A stretch of 63,007 nt of DNA from Eubacterium sp. CAG:248 (GTDB taxonomy: Bacteria; Bacillota; Clostridia; Lachnospirales; Lachnospiraceae): assembly GCA_000436475.1 (NCBI GenBank), contig FR886161.1, positions 1 through 63,007 of the forward strand. Direction: 5' to 3'. The position numbers were made by a program, and so were the translations under genes. Positions 52,341 to 60,671 of this stretch are shown here, in pieces. The notes below the pieces were generated by a model, which saw only the letters and a list, made by a program, of their open reading frames with translations, was not told where the DNA came from and searched no databases. Within the stretch, counting starts at the first letter, position 1; every line of letters begins with the position of its first letter.

Positions 52341-53123
52341 TTACAACTTCTTTATCTTTCCTATTGCATTAGTTTCTATAACCGCTTCACAATTCTCTTT
52401 AATCCACAGCACTCTTGCTTCTTTATCAGAATCAAGCCTTCCATATTCACTTATAACATTACATATAGTAATATATCTGTCTTTAGAGCATCTTCCTTTT
52501 TCAAGGACAAGATAATATACATCTTTCTTTTTATAGAGACTGTTTGATACTCCCCATATCTTAGGACACACAACACACATATCCTCGAAATCATCAAAGT
52601 TGTTAAAGCTATATACCGCATACCCAACAGTAACTATATCACTTACATGTTTAGCTTTATTTTTATAAAGGGTGTCCGGATTAACTGCTTCCATATCCTG
52701 CCCCTTACTTTTCATATCCTCGAATATATCCTTTATCTTATCAAATGCTGTGAATTCTGCTGCCTTTGCTTCTTCCCCTAGATTCTTTATGACATTGCCC
52801 TTTGTATCATCCTGATTAGATGTAAATGCCTTAGCTGCTCTTTCTCCTACCTGTCTTAACATATTGCCAAAATCATCTTTTCCAGAAGATACTGTAAGCA
52901 ATATAGAATGATCTGGCTGAGGCGCCAGCTGAAGCGACATAACCCCGCCGTCCATCTGTACATCTATGTTTCTTGCTGCTTCTTCCATAACAACCTCAAG
53001 TAGATTATGTATCTTATCTGTATCATTTCTAAAGAAATCATCAAGAGTTATATTGTTATCTTCAAGATCCTCTTCCATAAGAAGACACTGAAATCTGTTT
53101 TCATCTATCTTTTTAAATTCCAT
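52341..53123 (-). CDS. mecA: MecA-family adaptor protein
   Basis: Adaptor that delivers substrates to ClpC in B. subtilis. The N-terminal domain begins MEFKKIDENRFQCLLMEEDL, close in pattern to MecA (KIEKISENQIRCTLTKEDL), and the C-terminal ClpC-binding domain contains SLYKKKDVYYLVL. An acidic, variable linker joins them; 260 aa compares with about 220 in B. subtilis. No competence gene is nearby, so the substrate is open. Its gene follows the HemC-like gene and precedes the S66 peptidase, 41 nt apart. Confidence 0.85.
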   Translation of the reverse strand: MEFKKIDENRFQCLLMEEDLEDNNITLDDFFRNDTDKIHNLLEVVMEEAARNIDVQMDGGVMSLQLAPQPDHSILLTVSSGKDDFGNMLRQVGERAAKAFTSNQDDTKGNVIKNLGEEAKAAEFTAFDKIKDIFEDMKSKGQDMEAVNPDTLYKNKAKHVSDIVTVGYAVYSFNNFDDFEDMCVVCPKIWGVSNSLYKKKDVYYLVLEKGRCSKDRYITICNVISEYGRLDSDKEARVLWIKENCEAVIETNAIGKIKKL

Positions 53124-53325
53124 ATATCATTCCTCTATTCTATATAGTGATAATGTCAGTATCAAAAAATATCTTAGTCCTGACGGATATCTCTGCATTA
53201 TACACGTTTTGCACTTATGCAATATATGTCTACAGACTTATTTATATTAACACATATATCACACAGGTGTCAAAATCCAGTTTATTAATCACATGATTAT
53301 ATCCTATTTATTAATCACATAATTA

Positions 53326-54234
53326 TTATATTTTTCCAGTTATGCCAGATACCAGTTTTTTCATAATTTCTTCTGAATCACTCAACTTTCCGCTTCTGCT
53401 CATGCGCAGGCTTTTATCATGACTATATATACATGCATTTATTGTAAGGCAGTCCTTTTCTATCGAAGCTATCGCACGTGCTTCCTGGATATAGCCATAC
53501 ATCATAAGATCATGTATTACGCTGCTTTCTATATCTATGCATTTTAAAGAGTTATTATCTGATATACAGCTTACTGCATTAACTATGTCTAAAGATGAGG
53601 ACGTAAGCACTGCTGACACTGCTTCTCCTGTTTTTGGAATATATATATCAGAAGGAATATAATCATACGCATATCCTCTTATATGATTATATCTGTGTAA
53701 TCTTACTATATCAGCATGTGCTATAACTCCATCACAGAAGTCATGTGACAGCCCCTCCATACATTCCTTTAAATCACTGACATATACACATTCAGTATCA
53801 GCATATATATCTGAACAATGTCTTTTAAGATCCTCAGAAGATGTATACAAAACAGCTTTCTTTTTATTATTTTTTTGTTTCCCTGTTATGATACTGTTTT
53901 TTGTCCGGTGCTTCCTTGTTATAAGAACTATTCTTGCATCTCTCCTTTTAGTTATTGCTGAAAGGTTAACTCCTCTATTCCATATATATGCTGTATCTGA
54001 CTCCATAAGTCTTTTCATATCTGTTATGCCCATATCTATAACACCATCTGCTATGGCACATGAAACAGCATCAAGCCACGGATTACTTTGATTGCACCTT
54101 TCCTTCTGTTTTATACTATATTTTTTAAATGTTATATCACCATTCTTTCTTTTTAACTGGCTCATGATAAGTTCTGTTTCTGCCCTGCATATCACATCCT
54201 TGTCATCTTCTTTTATACCAACTCTTATCTGCAT
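53326..54234 (-). CDS. HemC-fold protein lacking catalytic residues
   Basis: 302 aa with the running order of hydroxymethylbilane synthase: IRVGIKEDDKDVICRAETEL, GVIDMGITDMKRLMES (62-79, where active HemC has GEIDIAVHSLKDMP), ITKRRDARIVLI (where HemC has R.DPRDVLV), AVLYTSSEDLKR (IGTSSLRR) and FCDGVIAHADIVRL (YDAIILAxAGLxRL). The HSxKDxP aspartate and the RGN arginine region are lost; Cys262 may sit where the cofactor Cys would be. No other tetrapyrrole gene is near. AGAGG precedes the ATG. Either a repurposed binding protein or a decaying gene. Confidence 0.6.
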   Translation of the reverse strand: MQIRVGIKEDDKDVICRAETELIMSQLKRKNGDITFKKYSIKQKERCNQSNPWLDAVSCAIADGVIDMGITDMKRLMESDTAYIWNRGVNLSAITKRRDARIVLITRKHRTKNSIITGKQKNNKKKAVLYTSSEDLKRHCSDIYADTECVYVSDLKECMEGLSHDFCDGVIAHADIVRLHRYNHIRGYAYDYIPSDIYIPKTGEAVSAVLTSSSLDIVNAVSCISDNNSLKCIDIESSVIHDLMMYGYIQEARAIASIEKDCLTINACIYSHDKSLRMSRSGKLSDSEEIMKKLVSGITGKI

Positions 54235-54298
54235 GGCAATCCTCTTTTATATTTACTAATCTTTTCTGACATATGATACACTGCATACATAGCTTATG

Positions 54299-54354
54299 TC
54301 AAAGCTTAAAAATCACCCTTTCACTATCAAAGCTTAAAAGTCCCCCTTTCACTT
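54299..54354. repeat. Two 28-bp tandem repeats, IS21-end-like
   Basis: Copies at 54299-54326 and 54327-54354 both begin TCAAAGCTTAAAA and end CCCTTTCACT; they differ at three positions. Preceded by TG to give TGTCAAAG. Same period and style as the repeats at 37.57 kb, with a different sequence. No transposase frame is nearby. Confidence 0.55.
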
Positions 54355-54419
54355 GAATCTATAACCATAATATGTTAGATTACCATAGGAAAATAAATGA
54401 AATGGAGAGAAAGATTGGT

Positions 54420-55991
54420 ATGCATAATAAAACTTTATTTAAATATTTATTTAAAAATTCATTCAAAAAATTTTTATCATATTCTTTTATAGCAATAACT
54501 GCTTTCGGTTTATCCTGTTTACACATATCCCCCTGTGGAGCTGTCACATCCGATTTGGCTGCCAGCGGACAAAATATAAGTGAAAAAGAAGCAGACATTA
54601 TTGATATATCCGTGTATAAAGACAGTGCTTCCACCCACAGCAATATAACTGCTGATATGACTGATGCTTCTTATGATTCAACAGCTGATATCGCAAGTGG
54701 TGAACAGCTCATAATCGAGTCTGATGAAGCCATATATGGTCTTTACATAATATGGAGCAGCGAGGTATCAGGCTACACTATAAGCTATAACGATAAGGAT
54801 AACAATAAAACAAGTATACAATGTGGTTCATATGGATATCTTCACGACTATATCCCATTTAACACTGCAGCTACATCCATAACTATAGAAACCTCAGCTG
54901 ATATGTCTATATCCGACATATATGCCTACTCAGAAGGCAGGCTTCCTGAAACTGTACAGATATGGCAGCCTCCATGCAACGACGACACTGATATTCTTGT
55001 GTTTTCAACACATGCAGATGACGAAATACTTTTTCTAGGTGGTGTTCTTACAAACTACGGTGGTGAACAGGGACTCAACGTGCAGGTTGCGTATATGTGT
55101 GACTTTTTTCTGACAGAACCAGTAAGACAACACGAAGAGCTTGACGGTCTGTGGGAATGTGGAATAAAGAATTATCCTGTAAAAGGGGATTTTATGGATC
55201 TTTATTCCCTTGACTTAGGTACAGCCATGACACAGTATAATTATGACGATATCGTATCTTATGCCACAGCCTGCGTAAGACGTTTCAAGCCTCTTGTCTG
55301 TGTATCACAGGATTTCAACGGCGAATATGGACATGGAGGTCACTGTATATATGCAAAAGCTGTTTCAGAGGCCGTTAACAGCTCAGCAGAGGCTTCATTT
55401 AACCCAGATTCAGCTTCAGAATATGGAATATGGGATACGCCAAAAACTTATTACCACTTATATAACGAAAACACTATCACTCTTGATGTTGATACACCTC
55501 TTAGCCGGTTCAACCAAAGAACGTCTGTTGATATACTAAAAACAGCATTCACAAAACATGTATCACAGATATCGTATTCGTTCAACGTCATGGACAATGG
55601 ATACGCTAAAACATACTGGGGTAACTTTGACAGCCGTGCTTTCGGTCTCTATCGTACAACTGTCGGATATGATACAGGAAATGACATGATGGAGCATGTA
55701 ACAGCTCTTCACACAGAGCGTGAAGCTAAAAAGGAAACAGCAAAGCTTCAGGCAGCAAAGGAAAAAGAAGATGCCCCAGACAACACAGGCTCTGATAACA
55801 GCAACAATGAAGCCAACGATACAAGCTCTAACGAAGCTCACAGTTCACCTGATATTAAACAGACTGCCATAACTCTAATAGCAATACTTATAATCGGTGT
55901 TGTCATATGCAGCCAGGCATACAGGACGAGATATCTTTACAAGAAAAAATATGAGGAAAACAAAGAAAATTTTAACAAATCTGACAAATAA
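54420..55991 (+). CDS. Cell-surface PIG-L/LmbE-type deacetylase
   Basis: Zinc-dependent N-acetyl-sugar deacetylase fold. A basic N-terminus and a hydrophobic signal (FIAITAFGLSCLHI) are followed by about 130 extracellular residues, then the catalytic domain with VFSTHADDEILFLGG (the AHxDDE motif) and DFNGEYGHGGHC supplying the third zinc ligand. A Lys/Glu/Asn-rich linker and a C-terminal membrane span (TLIAILIIGVVICSQAY) with a positive tail anchor it outside the cell. The start is unsure: ATGs at 54372, 54402 and 54420 are in frame; the last has GGAG about 12 nt upstream and gives a normal signal peptide. Substrate unknown, possibly a cell-wall or surface glycan. Confidence 0.82.
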   Translation: MHNKTLFKYLFKNSFKKFLSYSFIAITAFGLSCLHISPCGAVTSDLAASGQNISEKEADIIDISVYKDSASTHSNITADMTDASYDSTADIASGEQLIIESDEAIYGLYIIWSSEVSGYTISYNDKDNNKTSIQCGSYGYLHDYIPFNTAATSITIETSADMSISDIYAYSEGRLPETVQIWQPPCNDDTDILVFSTHADDEILFLGGVLTNYGGEQGLNVQVAYMCDFFLTEPVRQHEELDGLWECGIKNYPVKGDFMDLYSLDLGTAMTQYNYDDIVSYATACVRRFKPLVCVSQDFNGEYGHGGHCIYAKAVSEAVNSSAEASFNPDSASEYGIWDTPKTYYHLYNENTITLDVDTPLSRFNQRTSVDILKTAFTKHVSQISYSFNVMDNGYAKTYWGNFDSRAFGLYRTTVGYDTGNDMMEHVTALHTEREAKKETAKLQAAKEKEDAPDNTGSDNSNNEANDTSSNEAHSSPDIKQTAITLIAILIIGVVICSQAYRTRYLYKKKYEENKENFNKSDK

Positions 55992-56009
55992 AAACCTACT
56001 CAAAAAATC

Positions 56010-56063
56010 TGATCATAAATTCTGATTATAAAAACTTGAGCATAAATTCTGATTATAAAAACA
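56010..56063. repeat. 27-bp tandem duplication
   Basis: Copies at 56010-56036 and 56037-56063 both read TGA-C-ATAAATTCTGATTATAAAAAC with two differences. It lies between the deacetylase stop and the terminator. Confidence 0.7.
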
Positions 56064-56092
56064 GCCCAGGCCGTAAGGTCTGGGCATTTTTA
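56057..56092. terminator. Bidirectional terminator between the deacetylase gene and ilvC
   Basis: AGCCCAGGCC GTAA GGTCTGGGC with A-run before and T-run after; serves both convergent genes. Confidence 0.92.
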
Positions 56093-56133
56093 ATAAGTTC
56101 TAAATATCAGACATGCTGAATATTAGTTTTTTA

Positions 56134-57159
56134 TTAGTTGTTGATAAGCTTGTCTGATTCGTTGTTCCAGCTATAAAGCTTTCTTATCTCTGCACCAACC
56201 TGCTCTGATGGATGCTCTGATGCAAGCTTTCTCATAGCCTTGAAGTGAACCTGTCCACCAGCTTCGCTCATATCAAGTAAGAATTCCTTAGCAAATGTAC
56301 CATCCTGGATATCTGAAAGAATCTTCTTCATAGCCTTCTTTGTATCCTCTGTGATGATCTTAGGACCTGTTATGTAATCACCATATTCAGCTGTGTTAGA
56401 GATAGAATATCTCATACCTGCAAAGCCTGACTGGTAGATAAGATCTACGATAAGCTTCATCTCATGGATACACTCAAAGTATGCGTTACGTGGATCATAA
56501 CCAGCTTCGCAAAGTGTTTCGAAACCAGCCTGCATAAGTGCACAAACACCACCGCAAAGAACTGCCTGCTCACCAAAGAGGTCTGTTTCTGTTTCTGTTC
56601 TGAATGTTGTTTCAAGAAGACCAGCTCTTGCACCACCGATACCAAGACCATAAGCAAGTGCCATATCAAGAGCCTTGCCTGTCTCATCCTGCTCAACAGC
56701 TACAAGACAAGGAGTTCCCTTACCAGCCTGGTATTCAGAACGTACTGTATGTCCAGGTGCCTTAGGAGCGATCATAGTAACATCAACGCCCTTAGGTGCC
56801 TTGATCAAACCAAAGTGAATGTTGAAACCATGAGCGAACATAAGCATGTTACCTGGTTCAAGGTTTGGTTCAATATCATCCTTATATAACTTAGCCTGCT
56901 TCTCATCGTTGATAAGAATCATAATAATATCAGCCTTCTTAGCTGCCTCTGCTGCTGTAAATACTTCAAAGCCCTGCTCTTCAGCTCTCTTCCATGATCT
57001 TGATCCCTCATAAAGGCCAATGATTACATGACAACCTGAATCCTTAAGGTTTAATGCATGTGCATGTCCCTGGCTGCCGTAACCAATAATAGCAATTGTC
57101 TTGCCATCAAGTAAAGATAAGTTACAATCTGACTGATAATAAATCTTAGCTTCTGCCAT
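56134..57159 (-). CDS. ilvC: Ketol-acid reductoisomerase
   Basis: NADPH-dependent isomerisation and reduction of acetolactate or acetohydroxybutyrate in valine, leucine and isoleucine synthesis. The Rossmann motif is IAIIGYGSQGHAHALNLKDSG near residue 25, with the cofactor-specificity loop GLYEGSRSWKRA; the all-helical knotted domain carries the metal ligands in ETETDLFGEQAVLCGG. 341 aa, class I. GGAGG is 10 nt before the ATG. 33 nt behind ilvN; no ilvB or ilvD in this window. Confidence 0.98.
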   Translation of the reverse strand: MAEAKIYYQSDCNLSLLDGKTIAIIGYGSQGHAHALNLKDSGCHVIIGLYEGSRSWKRAEEQGFEVFTAAEAAKKADIIMILINDEKQAKLYKDDIEPNLEPGNMLMFAHGFNIHFGLIKAPKGVDVTMIAPKAPGHTVRSEYQAGKGTPCLVAVEQDETGKALDMALAYGLGIGGARAGLLETTFRTETETDLFGEQAVLCGGVCALMQAGFETLCEAGYDPRNAYFECIHEMKLIVDLIYQSGFAGMRYSISNTAEYGDYITGPKIITEDTKKAMKKILSDIQDGTFAKEFLLDMSEAGGQVHFKAMRKLASEHPSEQVGAEIRKLYSWNNESDKLINN

Positions 57160-57192
57160 TTTTAATATACCTCCGAAAGTGATAAAAAATAT

Positions 57193-57684
57193 TTATTTTA
57201 AACTTGCAGCTCCTCTGGCAAGACCAGTAATACCAGTTCTTGCGAGTTCTGTAATTTTAAAACCATCAAGCAATTCAATAAACGAGTCTATCTTACTCTG
57301 ACTGCCTGTAAGTGAAATGATAAGTGAATTCTTTGCAACATCAACGATATTAGCTCTATATATATCTGCCATAGTAGTAATCTGCTGTCTTTCTTCTCTT
57401 GTACATAATACTTTGATAAGCACCAGCTCCCTGCATACAGACTCATCATGTGGAAGTTCTACGATTTCCTTAACATCTATAAGCTTACCAAGCTGCTTTT
57501 CAATCTGTTCAAGTACATCATCATCACCAGTTACTGTTATTGTCATTCTTGATAGCTTTGGATCAAGTGTTTCACCAACAGTAAGGCTGTCTATATTGTA
57601 ACCCCTGCGGCTGAATAATCCAGCTACACGGCTAAGAACACCTGATGAATTATCTACTAGAATTGAAAATACTGCTCTTCTCAT
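57193..57684 (-). CDS. ilvN: Acetolactate synthase small (regulatory) subunit
   Basis: ACT-domain subunit that activates the catalytic ALS subunit and confers valine feedback inhibition. N-terminal ACT domain MRRAVFSILVDNSSGVLSRVAGLFSRR split over the usual strands, then the C-terminal helical/ACT-like half with ICREEERQQ-type residues (CTREERQQI). 163 aa. The ATG at 57684 lies 8 nt behind GGAGG; the frame continues to a TTG at 57699 that overlaps this site. The catalytic partner gene is not in the window. Confidence 0.95.
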   Translation of the reverse strand: MRRAVFSILVDNSSGVLSRVAGLFSRRGYNIDSLTVGETLDPKLSRMTITVTGDDDVLEQIEKQLGKLIDVKEIVELPHDESVCRELVLIKVLCTREERQQITTMADIYRANIVDVAKNSLIISLTGSQSKIDSFIELLDGFKITELARTGITGLARGAASLK

Positions 57685-57773
57685 ATATTTTTCCTCCAAA
57701 TCATTATATACGATAATATATTATCCGCCCATATAAATGCACTTTAGCGTATTACCATATAAAATCACACATT

Positions 57774-57802
57774 ATTTTAGCAACTACCAGCCTTGTTGTC
57801 AA
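57774..57802 (-). promoter_or_regulatory. Sigma-A promoter of ilvN-ilvC
   Basis: On the minus strand a perfect TTGACA (57797-57802), 17 bp, TAAAAT (57774-57779). Two 29-bp direct repeats abut its upstream side. Confidence 0.75.
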
Positions 57803-57859
57803 CTACAAGAGTTACACTATAACTGTATGTACTACAAGAGTTATGCTATAGCTATATGC
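57802..57859. repeat. 29-bp direct repeats upstream of the ilvNC promoter
   Basis: Copies at 57802-57830 and 57831-57859 both begin ACTACAAGAGTTA and differ at about five positions. They lie between the -35 box and the end of the ABC ATPase gene. Confidence 0.7.
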
Positions 57860-57865
57860 AGCTTT

Positions 57866-58474
57866 TTACGTATCCACAAAAAACACATTCGCACGAAGTT
57901 TTTCTGCATCCGATAAATCATGCGTTGATATAATCAGTATCCGGTCGCCTATATTATCCATAATATAGCCTATCACCTTATTCTTCGTTGTATCATCAAG
58001 TCCTGCAAATGGTTCATCCATGACAACAATATCTGAATCTGCCATTATTGCACGCACTATCTCAACGCGCCTTTTCATTCCACCACTATACTGTGCGCAT
58101 GGCTTGTCAAGAAACTCTTCATCTATAAGACAGCCCAGTTCCTGATTTATCCTTTTTTTATCGCTATTGTTTCCAAGCACCATAGCCACATTTATAACCG
58201 GATTCAGATGTGGCACAAGGCTTGTCTCCTGAAACACAGCTGATGTCCTATATCCACCATCAGTCATGACAGCTCCTGATTGAAAACTATATCCAGCCAT
58301 TCCACTGTCTGCACTGACAAGTCCCATAATAATATTTAGCAGTGTTGTCTTTCCTGCTCCTGATTCTCCCATAATGCAGCTTGGCTTTGATGAATCACAT
58401 ATTGCACTAAAGCCATCAAGAACGATGGTTTCATTGTATGTTTTTTTTATATTTTTTAATTCAAGTTTTTTCAT
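57866..58474 (-). CDS. ABC transporter ATP-binding protein (nitrate/sulfonate/taurine type)
   Basis: Cytoplasmic ATPase partner of the adjacent permease. Walker A GESGAGKTT (about residues 37-45), Q-loop VFQETSLVPHLN, signature YSGGMKRR, Walker B IVVMDEPFAGLD and the H-loop ISTHD are complete. At 202 aa from the ATG at 58474 it is shorter than usual (about 250), lacking the C-terminal extension after the H-loop. It starts 2 nt past the permease stop. GGGGA lies about 10 nt upstream inside that gene. Confidence 0.88.
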   Translation of the reverse strand: MKKLELKNIKKTYNETIVLDGFSAICDSSKPSCIMGESGAGKTTLLNIIMGLVSADSGMAGYSFQSGAVMTDGGYRTSAVFQETSLVPHLNPVINVAMVLGNNSDKKRINQELGCLIDEEFLDKPCAQYSGGMKRRVEIVRAIMADSDIVVMDEPFAGLDDTTKNKVIGYIMDNIGDRILIISTHDLSDAEKLRANVFFVDT

Positions 58475-58476
58475 AT

Positions 58477-59223
58477 TTATAAATTCCCCTGAAGGCATCT
58501 GTATATCACATTAAATATTTTAAGTATTATTTTTTCAACCAGCAGGCTCACTAAAATAATAACTATACTCCATGCAAAAAGCTCTGAGGACAACAGATAC
58601 ATCTTTGCATAGTACATGCTCGTTCCTATAGTATTCGATACAAGTCCTATTATTTCTGCTGATATACCTGCCTTAAAGCACATTCCAAGAGCAATCTTAA
58701 GCTGTGAAGAAAGATATGGATACACACCTGTCATATATATATATCTGAACCGGTTAAATGTACTCATATTATAGACTCTTGCCATCTGTATAAGCTTTAT
58801 ATCTGTATTTTTTATTCCATCTGTAACTCCCGTAACCACCATGGGAATAACAACCATTGCTGATATTATGCGTGACACATTTTTAGAACCAAACCACATA
58901 AGTAAAAGTATGATAAATGCTGCTACTGGAAGTGCTTTCATAAGCTGGAGTGGTATTTCTATAAATTCAGCTATAAGCTTATATTTTGCAGCACATATTC
59001 CAAGAATAACTCCAAAAACAATGCCTGCCATAAGACCTGTTCCTATATTTATCATGCTATGCATAAGCGTAACATAAAACTGTTGTGATACAAGCATATT
59101 CATAATAGTTTTTAATACAGCAACAGGACTTGCAAGCAATAGCTCAAGTCCTGTCATCATACTGGCAAACTGCCATATTAAAAGCCATATAAGAACTATA
59201 ACAATCCTTCTAATGTGCTTCAT
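58477..59223 (-). CDS. ABC transporter permease (SsuC/TauC/ThiX-like)
   Basis: Integral membrane subunit with about six spans. The EAA loop contacting the ATPase is in QMARVYNMSTFNRFRYIYMTGVYP. N-terminal VLIWLLIWQFASMM and ASPVAVLKTI match the nitrate/sulfonate/taurine permease group. 248 aa from the ATG at 59223, which has AGGAG 6 nt upstream and overlaps the CBS-protein gene by 14 nt. No substrate-binding protein gene is found in the window, so the solute is unknown. Confidence 0.85.
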   Translation of the reverse strand: MKHIRRIVIVLIWLLIWQFASMMTGLELLLASPVAVLKTIMNMLVSQQFYVTLMHSMINIGTGLMAGIVFGVILGICAAKYKLIAEFIEIPLQLMKALPVAAFIILLLMWFGSKNVSRIISAMVVIPMVVTGVTDGIKNTDIKLIQMARVYNMSTFNRFRYIYMTGVYPYLSSQLKIALGMCFKAGISAEIIGLVSNTIGTSMYYAKMYLLSSELFAWSIVIILVSLLVEKIILKIFNVIYRCLQGNL

Positions 59224-60097
59224 TGTCATCTCCTGTTTTATTGTTCTTAAAAACAAGCACCTTCTGAATCATCTTTCCTGATACTGATAATATCCTGAAT
59301 GTATATCCTCCACACTCTGTTTCAAACTTTTCATTCTCTGATGGAATCTTGCCAAGCTTATATATCATATATCCGTTAATCGTATCTATATCCTCACAGT
59401 TAAACTTTATACCAAGCTTTTCTTCTATATCTTCAAGTGGTGTCTGACCATCCATCTCATATCTGCCCTCAGAAATCTGTTTTATCTGCACTTCCTCTTC
59501 ATCATACTCATCAAGGATATTGCCGACTATTTCTTCAAGAATATCTTCCATAGTTACAATACCAGTAGTCTGTCCATACTCATCTACAACAACTGCAAAA
59601 TGATTCTTCTTTGACTGCATTTCCTTAAACAACACACTTACGCTTCTTGTCTCAGGTATACAGAAAGGTTCAAACATAACCTGGTTCTTAACCTGATAAA
59701 GCTTCTTGTTTCTATCTTCCTCTTTAACATATACCTTAAGAAGATCCCTGATATGTAATATACCAATTATATTGTCTATATCCCCATCATACACTGGATA
59801 TCTTGAAAAGCTCTCCTCCATAACAATGCCAAAAGCTTCACCAACAGTAAGTGCTGCATCAAGTGCAACTATATTCTTTCTATGTGTCATAACATCTTCA
59901 GCCTGTTTTTCGGCAAATTCAAAAATATTACCTATCATCTCGGCTTCATTCTCTGCTATGACCCCCTGCTCATGGCTTTCATTCACCATATCCATTATTT
60001 CTTCTGTTACATCTTCATCTTTTTTTGATTTCCCAAACTTCCTAAACAGTCCGGAAAACAATCCTTCATTTCCTTCCGCGGGATGACCCTCGTTCAT
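59210..60097 (-). CDS. CorC/HlyC-type CBS-domain protein
   Basis: A soluble 295-aa protein with two CBS domains (about residues 65-185; VMTHRKNIVALD and RYPVYDGDIDNIIGILHIRDLL, then VVVDEYGQTTGIVTMEDILEEIVG) and a C-terminal CorC_HlyC FAD-like domain (YEMDGQTPLEDIEEKLG to the end). It has no DUF21 membrane domain, like CorC/YbeX, which are linked to magnesium/cobalt homeostasis and ribosome function. Older names such as hemolysin C are misleading. Confidence 0.88.
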   Translation of the reverse strand: MNEGHPAEGNEGLFSGLFRKFGKSKKDEDVTEEIMDMVNESHEQGVIAENEAEMIGNIFEFAEKQAEDVMTHRKNIVALDAALTVGEAFGIVMEESFSRYPVYDGDIDNIIGILHIRDLLKVYVKEEDRNKKLYQVKNQVMFEPFCIPETRSVSVLFKEMQSKKNHFAVVVDEYGQTTGIVTMEDILEEIVGNILDEYDEEEVQIKQISEGRYEMDGQTPLEDIEEKLGIKFNCEDIDTINGYMIYKLGKIPSENEKFETECGGYTFRILSVSGKMIQKVLVFKNNKTGDDNEAH

Positions 60098-60236
60098 AAT
60101 CTGTAAAATCCTTTCATCTTATTATTAAATAAATATTAGTACTACAATCGCCACTAGGATATCACATACTTATCACAGCAGTCAATAATCATATGTATTT
60201 TAGCCATTAATTTTATCACCAAAACCTGCACGCACA

Positions 60237-60587
60237 TCATCTGTGATTCATTTCAAGGCTTACACTTAACGCTTTATCCACCTGACCTATGATATCATTA
60301 TCAAGGTGACATACTTTATCCTTTAGTCTTTTTTTATCTATTGTACGAAGCTGTTCTAAAAGTATAACTGAATCCTTCACTATATTATAATGGCATGCAT
60401 CTATTTCAACATGTGTTGGAAGCTTTGCCTTATTCATCCTGGATGTTATCGCCGCACATATAACTGTCGGACTATGCTTGTTGCCGGTATCGTTCTGTAT
60501 AATAAGCACCGGCCGTATTCCTCCTTGTTCTGAGCCTACAACCGGTCTTAAATCAGCATAAAATATATCTCCACGTTTGATTACCAT
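60237..60587 (-). CDS. mazF: MazF-family endoribonuclease toxin
   Basis: mRNA interferase that cuts single-stranded RNA. VIKRGDIFYADLRPVVGSEQGG is the hallmark N-terminus (RGDI with the catalytic Arg), followed by RPVLIIQND, VICAAITS and LLEQLRTIDKKRL. 116 aa from the ATG at 60587 (GGAG 9 nt upstream). No antitoxin frame precedes it; the gap to the NAD(P)HX-repair gene is 84 nt. In Bacillus an antitoxin gene precedes ndoA. Confidence 0.93.
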   Translation of the reverse strand: MVIKRGDIFYADLRPVVGSEQGGIRPVLIIQNDTGNKHSPTVICAAITSRMNKAKLPTHVEIDACHYNIVKDSVILLEQLRTIDKKRLKDKVCHLDNDIIGQVDKALSVSLEMNHR

Positions 60588-60671
60588 TATATCACACTCC
60601 CAAAGCATTTACTTAATCGATTATACTTAAAGTATTGCCAGGTTTCTGTTGTTTATTCACACGTGTTTTTC

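Noticed and set aside
57700..57865. Leader peptide or T-box attenuator for ilvN
   Set aside because: The leader after the promoter is only about 80 nt, with no Leu/Val/Ile-rich frame, no T-box motif and no terminator hairpin.
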